The notes under the pieces were generated by a model. The model was not told where the DNA came from. It made no database searches and saw only the letters and a program-made list of their open reading frames with translations. A stretch of 64,000 bases of DNA from Balanoglossus misakiensis (Eukaryota > Hemichordata): assembly GCA_040954595.2 (NCBI GenBank), contig CM082594.2:7192001-7256000 (forward strand), in the 5' to 3' direction. The translations under genes and the position numbers were made by a program. Below, piece after piece: positions 23,868 through 34,807 of the stretch (positions are counted from its first letter, which is position 1; the number at the start of each line of letters is the position of its first letter).

Positions 23868-26800
23868 TTATATCGAACCGGAGTCACAGCACGTGGCTTC
23901 CACGGGGTCATGGGTGTGGTCCTTCAACCAACAAGTGCCAAGGGTGGGACCCTCCCTTTTGTCGAAGGTCCACGAAAGGCATGTCGGGTGATACCAGCAT
24001 GCATTGCAACAAGCCACGGCGTTGCCAACTTGGTACTCAACGACGCCATTACCACCACCTCTGCCTGGTCTATCGGTATTCTCGTCGATGGTGCATCCTA
24101 TGAACAAAAAATGAAATAATTTATAGGGATGTCTGGTTTCTTTTGAGTAACGCACAATCTGAAAAGGACTGTCGCATATATCTTCTACCTAACGATTTCT
24201 AAACGATTATTTGAAAAAAATGTAGAAATCCAGTGGCTGACATCATACGTATGTACCACACTGCACGACAGTAAACTGGGGTGTACTTACCATGATACTC
24301 CTCCCGTATCCCGGAATCGAAGTCATGTGACCACGTCGACTGGGGCACGGTGTCTTTGAGCCAACAATTGCCAAAGGTCGGACCTGGTCTTTTGTCGAAG
24401 GTCCACGCTATGCAGCCGGGCGTGTCCCAGCACAGAGCGCAACAGTCGTCTTGGCTGTGGACTTGATTTTCAGTGCCATCCACCATGTCACTGCCGGGCC
24501 TGTCCGTGTTGACCTCGAAAGCGCAGGTCCTCTGTTCTGTAGGTGCGAGAGTGTCAGCAAAGAATTTGTTTTTTAGAACAAAATAAAACATTAAAATGTA
24601 CTTTGCGCTTTTCTTGCACAGTAATACGTTCAGCATCATTCTGCCCGCTACTTGAAATTTTCTCGACATAGTTAACACAGAGACTGGCGGCCATTTTGAA
24701 TTTCAATTTTGAGACAATTTTGCTCTCTCATTCAGAATTTTGCACGATGCCTCCGATTTTGATTCCCAATTTGAAGAGAGAGTAATCATTAGTTGTTCTG
24801 AGCAAAAAATCAAAAAAGTTTAAGCCTTTTGTTTGCGATGCGCATACTATATTTACCTCCCAAGCAATTGCTTCCAGGGTACCCAATGTCGCAGTACTCC
24901 CAGGTGGTAGCGCCATCCACAGTGTAGCACCAAACGCCGCCTTCGTCCGAGTCCGGGTTTCTGCAAAAGTTATGGTCGCCTATCCCAAAGGCAGCGTACT
25001 CTTCTTGTGTGTAAGGGTGGTCGTTCGGATACTGGTCGGTCCAGAACTGGCACAGGTCGCCCAGCGCAGTGTTTGACACGCTGCCGCGATAGTCTGCTCC
25101 GTTCCAGTCGTGGTAGCATTCACCAAAACCAGGGCCAACTTAAAAATGGAGACACAACAGATCACGTCATGCACTTGCGATCGCCATAAATGATGAACGG
25201 AAAAATATGTTGAATCAGAAATTGACGATAACTTGGGTTTAAAACTTTTTCATTGTCAATAATGATAAAACTCACGGGTTGGCACGGGTAGTTCTGGTTC
25301 ATCATCTGTCAGGAGAAATATTGAGATATCGTGAATTGATTCAGGAGGAATGTTCGGTATGGTTTTAGAGAAACACAATGCCTTATTGACGTAGAAAGTG
25401 TTCGTCCCTACCGTGGGAGCTAATAGTGGGCGAGTTTATGAAATTGTCAAATTTGTACTCCCACATGTATAGATATACATTTCATGGCAAAGAAAAATAA
25501 CGGAAACGGCCTCGTCTGTCTGGACTAAAACGGCGGCATGTCAAAGTGTTACGTTAGTACGTACCGTTCGATTTGGGGCAGTTCTCGCCAATTTTGCCGA
25601 CGTCACATAGACCATAACCAGGTTCGTCCGCCACCACGCACCACGCCCCGACGTCTTGGTCGGGGTTGCGGCAGTGGTTGTGATCCCCCAGTCCGGTGCC
25701 CGGGTGATCGGCCACGTAGTCCGCGTAGTCGGACCACTTCTCGCACGTCTTGCCGCGCATGGTGACCGACACGGCGCCGCGATAGTCGACGGCGTTCGGT
25801 TGCCTGAAGCACTCGTCATGGGCAGCAGTAGCTGCAACGATTGTAGCGCGGATGCTGCTAGGTTGACTGGTGTATGTGGGGCTGCGACCACCAGTCAATC
25901 TAGCTGCACCCGCTACAATCGCTGCAGCTATAGGGCAGCATGTTTGAACAAATCACAGAAAGACGAAACCCTGCATGCATGCATGCACGCACCCTTTCCT
26001 GCTTGCTGCGTACGCGATCAACGCGTACCCCATGCGTTTAAAATGCACATTATTTCAAGGGGTACAACATTCAAAGTAATTAACAAAGGATTGCACGGTT
26101 TGCCCCTTTTCACCACCATGGTTTGACCCAAACCAAAAGTTTTCTACGGTAAAGTTATACCTCTACATAGGAAACTCTGGTGACCGTTCAAATCCAGAAG
26201 GTAGAATTGTTCAGGTTTTTCTCACATGCAAATTAATAAACTCAAGAACTGATCAGAAGTTATGCAAATTCAGTCAATTTTGGACATTATGGGATATTTT
26301 ACGTACGGTCATGGCCACCGTCTCCTGTTTTGTTGTCTGGAAAGGAAGACGAAGTTTGGAAAGTTAGATTTTACACATGACTGCGCATGACTGATTGACC
26401 GACCAATTGGACGGATTGACGACTTTCTAGCTGCAATCTTGTTGATTTTCTTTAAGAGTTCCCACTGGCAATATCAGATCTTGAAATTTGATCGCAAATG
26501 CTTCGTTACGACTGTTCCTCCGGAATATGGAACACCGCGACAGTAGATAACGTTATAAAAACATAATTTTCGCGAACTTCCGTTTTAAATGTAGAAAAAG
26601 CGGTGTCAAATGTCTCTCTCGCTTAAATGTCATCAGAATGTCTTACCACATTTGTAGAGCCGATTTATCTTGAACAGATCCACTTCACTCAAATCGTTGC
26701 GCGTTCCAAGCTGGATTTTTGTTTCTTTCTTGGGTATAATCGTCTTCTGCCCTTTCTGTTTGTAGTATGCGTCGCTTGGATAGTGGAGGAGGGATCCGTA

Positions 26801-29800
26801 ATCGTAGGGCGCCCCAAGAGAATCCAGCAACGTATGATCATACTTCTCGAAATTCTTGGTCATGCCTGATTTACGGCCGCAGATATAAAAACCGAAACAG
26901 AAATATTTGACCAACAGAAGTCTGATAATTTCTTACATCTCCTATTACAGTGAGTTGTCGACCTTTTATCCAGAATGTCAACGTGATTAGACCCTCTCCC
27001 AAGAAATAGAAACCTATAGATTTAAGGCAGCCAGAATTCTTGAGATATTTGAAAATACACCCCTCCCACAGCGCGGCAACCAAAACATGCCCATGTCCTT
27101 TATCGTACCTGGGAATATGTTCGCATACACTATTGTAACGTATTCATCCCTGTCCGTCCGACTCTGCTCGTGATAAAATCCGACTAAATGCATGAATTCG
27201 TGAAGGATGGATCCCAACTTTGTGGTACACTTCCCGCCAAGTGACAAGTCTTGTTTGCCTCCCAGTCGGCCGACTTCGGAGTAACACCTGTCGTTTGAAA
27301 TGACGTTTTACGGCAGTAAGTTGGACGGGAAATTTTTAGAATGTTGGTTCAATCGTGAAACATATTTCCTACAGGCAATTCTGAAATTAATCTTCTCTTC
27401 TTAACCTGGTGACGTTCGAAATTTCCGTGATCAGTGGAAATCCTTTTCATAAATATGGCCTCCGTAATTTGTAATACCTGGTACTTATAACTGGTTATCA
27501 ATTATTGAGCATACAGGTATCAATGACAGATGGGAAATATCGCAGGTTCAAAACACAACTTGTCTGTGTTGCAGTACCATACACGTGATAGCAAAGACAG
27601 TTGGCATGTCCTTTTTTTCCAGACAAGCACGACAAGTCATTGATTTCTTTGAGCTTCCTTGCCTCGATACTTGTACTGTATTATGATATGTATTGTGAAA
27701 TTCGTACCCTCTATTTGATGCGATGTTCACATAATCCTCCTCGTCAGTTCGTTCTTGAAAACGGATGCACGTCACACGCTCAAACTCTCGCATGGCAACA
27801 AGTATGCGCTCCTTCGCATCATCGGCTATAGAATGAAACGAAGTCCGTGTTATTGTACACTCACTTTGGAATGCACCTCATTGAGAAACAGTCACTTGAG
27901 AGAAATTTTGCATTTTATTTTATCATTGTTACGCAAAAAACGACCTACTTACGGAAAGCATCGTCGATTGTGTAGAACACAACGCCGTTCCTCCATAGCT
28001 TGCTCGTGTCTCTGAGAGCATTGCGATATGCCTGGGATCGAAGGTAAAAGGTGTAGTGAGAAAACAACGCACCAAATCCGTGAAAATAATTTTTTGTTAG
28101 CATGAAAGCAATTGCTGATATTGTAGCTTCTCTCAAATATAGGATCTTGTGTGAAATATAGAGAAAAAATGCTGGAGCAGAACAGTTAAGTGGGGTACAC
28201 TGTGCCAAGGCATGTCATCCGAGCCGTCGAATGCTACAGAAGTTCCATGTCTGCCTGAGCTAGGGGCCTTGAAATCCAACACTTGTTATATTAGACCCCT
28301 TACCATACTCTATGTTCAGTTTTATATCATTGAACGTGGCAGCTGCGTGTCTGAATATTAACAAATATATAATGCATACCGATTTTCCTAAGAACACGTC
28401 TCCTTCCAACAAAACATCTGCATCCTCTGCGCGTACAATAATATAAAAGACAAAATTTCAAAAATATTCAGTTGAGTGACCCTTTGTGCCAACAGAAAGT
28501 CACCACAAGAGTTTGAAAGTCAAAAGTGTGGAAATCCACAGCTCCATGCCTTTTACATACCGTCAATTATTTCCTGGTTTTCGCTGAAAATGAAATCAAA
28601 GCAATCTTCTTCGTTTATTCCAAAATTGTCGTGTTCTGAAAAATATGCGATGTCAGATATTAAGGTAGCGTACAATTTGACAATATGCACATGAGCGAGG
28701 ATATCGACAATGGCCAATGTTTGATACAGAACATATAGATTATCATTTACCTTCCTGTGTTGCATGGTATACACTGCGTTTTCTCTGAAAGAACAGAACA
28801 TTCAAAATCGAATATTTAGGAAAACCTATGGTAAAATCACTGATGAATTTAAGTGTTCTCCCCATAGAGTTAACATAGAGATTGGCGGCCATTTTGAATG
28901 TCAAATTTAAGACATTTTTCTCTCGCACTCAAAACTTTGCTCGGTGACCCTATACGAAAATACTAAAATTTATGAGAGAACATTTATCTAACATTGCCTT
29001 GAGCAAAATAAGAGAAAAAGAAAAAGTCATTTGAAGACGTAGATACTCTTCTAACCATATGGGAACATGAAACTGTAGTTACAAAAGTGCACTGTCCATG
29101 AAAAAGTGATTTGATACTGATACTAACGGCCTTTCGTGGCCTTGCCGACGGAATGAAATGTCTAAAATATCCACACTCTGATCATTGATCAAGTGTTTCC
29201 CGTCTTTATAGTTAAAAACTAGTAAATGCACTTGAAGGACACCTCCGCGTGGCGCTCTTCAAATTACAGATCATTTGCATAATTAGGCAGGAAACTGATC
29301 GCTGTTAATGTGCTGGCTAATGGTTTCATAAAATTAATGAAATAATGTCGTAGAATTAAGTGAATTATATACACTAGACATCACGTATTGGTGATAAAAA
29401 TGGTTTAATCGTAGGCCTACTTCTAAACTCCAGCAATTTCACCCATTCAATCTATGATGGTAATGATGATGGGAAAATCCATGGGATATGGTTTTCATAA
29501 AACAATTTCAAAAAAGAGGTCCGTATATTTTCAAATATTGAAAGGATATTTGTATAAAATAAAGCCATATGCACAAATAAAAGTGGACATTTGTGTTTTT
29601 CTATATACATTTATTGATTTGTTTGTGTGAGGCGACAGCATATAAGAATACCGTACCGCGTAAGTAAAAGACGTCGCCGTACCCTTCATCTGATTATAAT
29701 CAGGTTGCGTAAGCTTGTGCTCTGTGCGCACAGAAGTGACGTAAATGGACATGAAGCATGCCTGCGCATGGCAAATCGACTTTCGACAAAAAAAGGACAT

Positions 29801-30705
29801 TTTAATTTTCAGTAGCTCGCTGACTCACCAACACTTCCGGTAGTTCACGTTCTCTCCCCGAGCTTTTTAAAATCTGCGGTGAGTTGGAGTATACCTGTCG
29901 GAGAGGGGAAAAAGACACAACAGCGAAGAAAAAAAGTCATTTCACGTCCCAAATTTCATGATTGCAAGCAGTGTTTATATATGTGTATTTTCCGAGGCAT
30001 TTAAAATCAACATTCAGTGTGAACAAGCGACACATAAGCTAAACAGGGTAACTAAATGACGTTGGTTTGTTCGAGACGAGCACGTGTCGTACCTGTAACC
30101 GATTAAAATATGCTTCTATGTACACTTCCACGTAAAAGGCCAAGCAGATTTTCAGCTCATGGAAAATTGCTTGTGGTGCACAAACATTAGAAATCTGTTG
30201 TGTGATCTTTGACATTCTAATATTTCGTGCAACAACACCTAGAAATGAAATACTATATTTCTGCGCGCATTTAAACAGGAGTAACACATCTGTGGTATAA
30301 ATGTAGTGTACAAAACGCAATGACAAACTATGCCAGGGTCTCATTCTCGCATCTGTTGGCTTAGATATGCAGCCCTGTCCGAGTTCAGGTGCTAGAAATG
30401 TGTTCAGATTTCGACCAGAGGAAATTTTGCGCTGACAGGGTATGATAAGCGAAAACCAAACGGAGGCATTTGTTTAAGTATATAAACTGGCGAGTGTGTC
30501 CTCGATACTGCATAATTAGATTTAATAAATAGAAGCTTTGGACCCCGGCATGGTGACCAACGAGTTAAAACCATGCTCTGGAGAACCCCCCCCCCCCACT
30601 CCCCCCCCCCGAGACTGTAGCGAAATGTTCCCTCACCTCTGAGATGATGCAGGCGATTGTGACCAGTTTCTGGATAAGTGGTTTTACCCCGGTCCTTCCG
30701 CCCAT
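23868..30705 (-). CDS. Astacin metalloprotease with two kringles and two PAN/apple-like domains
   Basis: Fifteen minus-strand exons: 30705-30637, 29873-29829, 28784-28751, 28635-28561, 28426-28380, 28031-27953, 27825-27708, 27287-27109, 26865-26647, 26336-26307, 25831-25565, 25305-25276, 25138-24857, 24536-24291, 24097-23868. All junctions are in phase and the sum is 1950 nt, giving 649 aa. Order: signal sequence (1 to about 23; short core LVTIACII); propeptide with LEGD at 81-84, the place of the FxGD aspartate switch; astacin domain about 91-290 with HExxHxxGxxH (H185, E186, H189, H195); kringle 1 (306-384) and kringle 2 (about 404-488), each with six cysteines; two related C-terminal domains (492-573, 574-649) with CC..C, W-TFDK and CWLKD, as in PAN/apple folds. 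The Met-turn SxMHY reads SLLHY (240-244), so the methionine is Leu242. Secreted protease; substrate unknown. The first two exons are the least certain. Confidence 0.88.
24664..24825 (+). repeat. Dispersed repeat of about 170 bp, copy C
   Basis: In the astacin-gene intron between the PAN 1 and kringle 2 exons. TAGTTAACACAGAGACTGGC, then GGCCATTTTGAATTTCAATT, matches the copy at 28850. The end, CTGAGCAAAAAATC, is more diverged. Confidence 0.6.
26099..26190 (-). repeat. TTAA-type MITE, diverged copy (inverted)
   Basis: CACCACCATGGTTTGACCCA, TTTTCTACGGTAAAGTTATA and CCTCTACATAGG-AACTC follow the order of the copy at 9537. It lies in the astacin-gene intron between the linker exon (26336-26307) and kringle 1. 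TTAA borders are not kept. Confidence 0.6.
28850..29012 (+). repeat. Dispersed repeat of about 170 bp, copy D
   Basis: In the astacin-gene intron 28785-29828. Blocks in order: TAGAGTTAACATAGAGATTG, GGCGGCCATTTTGAATGTCA, TTGCTCGGTGACCCTAT, AACATTGCCTTGAGCAAAAT. It is the best reference copy of the family. Confidence 0.65.
29629..29695 (-). repeat. Half copy of the 134-bp TIR element
   Basis: GCGACAGCATATAAGAATAC then TAAGTAAAAGACGTCGCCGT and ACCCTTCATCTGATT match the reverse complement of the left half of the element at 32261-32394. It lies in the large astacin-gene intron near the second exon. Confidence 0.65.
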
Positions 30706-31591
30706 TGCACTGTCGAAGATGAAAAGCAGCCTTTGTCACAGGGTGTTTGAAAAAGAATGAACGGCGGCCAGGATGTGAGCTATCATATATGTGACTGTTC
30801 GCAATCACATTAATTGTTTTCTGTCATAATTGCAATTATAATGAGATATTCCGCTACATCCTGAAATGTAATTAAACTCAGGATGTTATCACACTTATAT
30901 TGGCGTTATTTCTGTACGGAATTATCTTCGCGTCGAGTTGAAAATTTGACGGCAGCACTGAAAAAAACCCACCTACATACAGGAGAAGGAATTTGCGTCG
31001 GAAATATCCGCAATGATAAAATATTCCACAGGCGTGTGGGCGTAGCCAATACAGGGCTGGCCATTTTTTGTAAGGTGTAAGGTAATTTCTATGCAGAAGT
31101 TGGCGACATTTTCCACATTTGACGGATATCCAGAGTTTTGCAGCCACGCCCAGTTGTGAAAATGTAGATTTTGTGTACACCCTTTTCTGTTGGTATACAT
31201 GTACATAGCATTTGCGGGGATACACTTCCAAGGGCGATGATGACATTTTGACGTCCGGGACTCTCACGCAAAGGCGCTACTGCATTTACCAACCCACAAA
31301 GCAAGGGAAATTACAGTCTGCATTATGTCACTGTCGAAACAAAATACACACAGACAGAGACAGACAGCAGACTTCTCTAATGAATTTGTCATACTCGTCA
31401 AAGAGTGGTCTTGTGTGTTTTAACAATACACAGGTACATGTATCATGTTTCACAATCGATGAAGATTGTCTAAGATTGTGACCGTCATTTGCGGATTTGT
31501 TGCGTTCCATTTAGACACTTTAATCAGTTGATGAAAGTTAATATCTTTGTTGGGATCGACGCTGTGGCCTGGATAAACTGACTCCACGCTC

Positions 31592-31650
31592 TCGCAGTCT
31601 CGGTTACCCAGCGCAAGCGGAAGAAGCAGAGGGTTCTGGGTAATCGGTAA
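31592..31650. repeat. Repeat block with GGTTACCCAG inverted ends
   Basis: CTCGGTTACCCAG, then GCGGAAGAAGCAGAGGG, then CTGGGTAATCGG. The reverse complement of the second part recurs at 39728-39770 (ACCCAGA.CCCCTGCTTCTTCCG), so this is a dispersed sequence. Confidence 0.5.
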
Positions 31651-32260
31651 CGCAGACTCGAAACCATTATATCACCCGAGCGTTGATTGGGTGATTGTTT
31701 TTTGTTTATAGCAGAGCCTGTTGCATAATTTATCGTCATTCGCGCGCACTTGTATGTATGTGACTCAAACCTCCTCTTTAGCATAATTCAGCTGGTCAGT
31801 GACGTCTGTCAAATTATCAAATTTCTTCGTTCTGACTTCACAAAACTAATGAAACTACGCACGCGCGCGCGGATATCGTATTTCACACGTGTATCCGAGG
31901 CTTTCGTGCGGTGCAAGGGAATAATCGGAGACACAGAGGGTGTAAACAAATTTTATGTCCAAGGGGGAAAATAATTTTCCATCTTGGTGACCACATGTCC
32001 GTCACCAAGCAATTATTTCCACTATTCATTGCTAAAACGAGAGAAAAGAGCAGTGATTAACGCTATGAAGCAAAATGCACGCCCATGAACCCCGGAAACG
32101 TGAAAGCCGACTCAATTTTCCTTCTCAAACTTTGCTTTCAAAAATCAGCGAACAGAGCCTCAGCCATTGCCACGCCCTATGTACAGGCAGAACAGATGAA
32201 TCTCGTGTAACGAAATTGCTTTTGCGACAAACCAAGTTATATGTTAGAAGCAGTCTGGTT

Positions 32261-32394
32261 AAAATCACATGTAGGGTACGGCGACGTCTTTAACTTGTGC
32301 TGTGCGGTATTCTCTATGCTGTCGCCTTACAGTACACCATGAAATACTGAACGGAGTAAGTAAAAGACGTCACCGTACCCTACATCTGATTTTT
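32261..32394. mobile_element. 134-bp MITE-like element with TIRs of about 35 bp
   Basis: Left end AAAATCACATGTAGGGTACG, then GCGACGTCTTT. Right end AGACGTCACCGTACCCTACA, then TCTGATTTT; it is the reverse complement of the left end with few mismatches. A TTAA lies at 32259-32262 and again at 32394-32397, which would fit a TTAA target duplication. It has no coding capacity. Confidence 0.7.
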
Positions 32395-32730
32395 TAAAAA
32401 ACAGATTGACGTTGGATGTATCTGTGACCAGGAAATCAGCACGAGGCAATAATCATTCGAGAAGAATGGACTACTACTTCTCAATCGTTTGAAACCAAGA
32501 TTACCTAAACAAAGGCCAACTTCGTTAAACCGCTGTGCCCTTGGGGTATATACTAGTATGTTTTACGAGTAGTTGACTCTATTTACATAAATTGGAGAAG
32601 CAATCTGGACAATAAGCCGGCTTTTTTCATGTCGATATTCCGCGGTATGAAATCAGAGAAAGTGATTATTCGAGGGCCGGCCTACCTTGCCTATAGAAAC
32701 CAACTTTATCCAGACTTGCATGTCTTATAT

Positions 32731-32946
32731 GGCGTTCACACGGGAACCATTGAAACGTTTCTGAAACGTGTCAGCTCAAATGCTGGCATAAATTATAACG
32801 TGTGAACGGTTTAAGTGGTCCTGAAATGTTTCAGGTTTGAGACGGCTTTGTGAGGACACAAAACGTCTCAGGGGATTAATACCCTGTGTTTACAAATGAC
32901 AAATTGTGTCTCTGAAACGTTGTAGTTTTAACTAGTGTGAACGTGG
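32731..32946. mobile_element. Possible MITE with CGTTCACAC ends (about 216 bp)
   Basis: Starts GGCGTTCACACGG and ends AGTGTGAACGTGG. Inside, AACGTTTC/GAAACGTTT words recur in both orientations near both ends. Target duplication is not clear (TAT at most). Confidence 0.45.
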
Positions 32947-34672
32947 TATCAGTTAGGTCCTGTTATTGTTCTATTAGGCAGATGATTGCTTGTTACTGTA
33001 GGCTAAACACTAAGCAAAGCCTTGCATCCACTCTATACAAGGAAGTTCGATTTAGAGCCCAGTCAGTATAAAGCACGGCGGTTTGAAGCCGACGTTCTGT
33101 TTAAGAAGTAATAGCGTGGCTGAGATGATGAACATTTTTCACTGGTATGCCCCACATGTGGTAGGGTAACGCGGGCAAATGAAGTACAACGCCCCTGATC
33201 CCACGAAAAGAGTCCAGGGCTCATTAAAAGGACCCCAACTCGCGACTTTTCCGATTGTCTTCAAGACATTATAAATTAACGGCAATCTGTGACACCTACG
33301 AGGTTGCCATGGTGACCTCGATGATCGTGGGCGTCACCTGTATTATCATTGTATCCATAACAACGTGAACTCCCGAGTGGTGTGATACACACAAACTATC
33401 AAACGCCATGAGGTGTTTTCCTGTAAATGTAAATATGCGGGCGCCACGTGCATCTTTCTTTGTGCGCATTTTCGCTCTCATAACAAAGAAAGTCAGTGTC
33501 GGAAACTAATTTCCCGTAGGAATATCACGGTTATCCATAAAGATAGACTGACGTAGATGTTCACGATAATTAGTCCCCGGGTTTTTCTAGGGAGTAAAAG
33601 TTACTAAATATTCACAGAGAAACCAATCTATTAAAAAGTACACGGATGTAGAATATTTGCAATAATTGGGGGAGTGGGAAAGATTTTCCGTGGTGGAAGT
33701 TAAACTGGTGAGCGTTTGAAAACAAGAACATTTGAAGACGATTTCAAAGCAAATCTTGAACTACAAAGGCGTTGTCTAAGAATAGCCGTTAGAGAAAGTA
33801 GAACTATTGTGTGAGTGTTGGACGCGTGAAAGTTTCGTGCAATTTCAGACATGTTTTTCTCAGTGAGTGTCCCGTTGCCATTGGCAACCGCTGTGGCATG
33901 AATACGTTAGACAGAATGTGAACGGTTGTGGTAAAATGAATGAACTTTCCAGTCGTCAACCCATCTTCCGTGTAGAAGTAAAATTGGGAACTTCAATAGG
34001 AAAATTGACAAGAGCGTCAACAGGTTAAAAGTTGACGTGTTTGTGCAACTCTGGTGCCGTTTGTGATGATGCGCGATCGGTAAGAACTGGTTAGGGGCGA
34101 CATCTAAGTCAATTTACGGAAAAAATATTCTTACCCCGGCGGAGTAGGCTATATTCCAATACTAGCATTGGAATCGATTTCCATAAACTGGTTCTTAGGT
34201 ATAAAAGTACAAGCAAGACATCGTTGGCTTGCCTTAAATATGCATCTTCTTTGTAGCCTGACAGTTTTGAAGCATTAGCAATAGTAAAAGTCGCACTGTG
34301 TACTGTGGCCCGTTGGCGTTAATGAATAAAAACAAAAGAATCTGGCAGTGTATACAGACATTTACCGAGAGATAGCCGGGGCCAATCACTATAGTTAGGA
34401 TTCGCAATTTACGAAATTACAATTCATGTATCCCGTGCGTGTACTTCAAATTCCAGTATGCATGCAAGATCGTCATACACAAGTCTCACTACACGAATGA
34501 AATCTACTGGCAAATGTCGAAACGGAAAGTAGAGGGTTGTGATGGTGTGATTATTGTGGACGACGCTGTCAGTGGAAAGTCCCATTTAGCTGCAGCTGTA
34601 CATGTGACGTTACGTCGCGCACGGCCGACTTTGTGTTGGCCTATAGAGTAAATCGTATTGAAATTAGGTGTT

Positions 34673-34680
34673 TATAAATA
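34673..34680 (+). promoter_or_regulatory. TATA box of the BPI/LBP gene
   Basis: TATAAATA lies 135 bp upstream of the start codon at 34808. Transcription would then begin near 34705. An ATG at 34711 opens an upstream frame of nine codons ending in TAG, if it lies in the leader. Confidence 0.55.
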
Positions 34681-34807
34681 GAACTGCACAATCCCCACTT
34701 CCTCGTCATGAAAAGCACTTGGTCCACGCAGCCATAGAAGTGCATATTCCGGTTTGGTGTCAGTGAATGCGGGACGTGTATTTGACGAACCCGTTCATAT
34801 CTCCGCG

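Larger units (their letters stand above)
30706..34665. other. Intergenic region between the two divergent genes (astacin and BPI/LBP)
   Basis: It separates genes transcribed away from each other, so both promoters should be in it. Seen inside: the repeat block at 31592-31650, the 134-bp TIR element, and the element at 32731-32946. Frames of 60-130 residues occur but have no splice sites or recognisable domains. I call no gene. Confidence 0.6.

Noticed and set aside
30404-30808. Minus-strand frame of 134 codons starting upstream of the astacin gene
   Set aside because: It has no domain or signal sequence. The overlapping frame starting at 30705 gives a signal-like peptide that splices in phase to the next exons.
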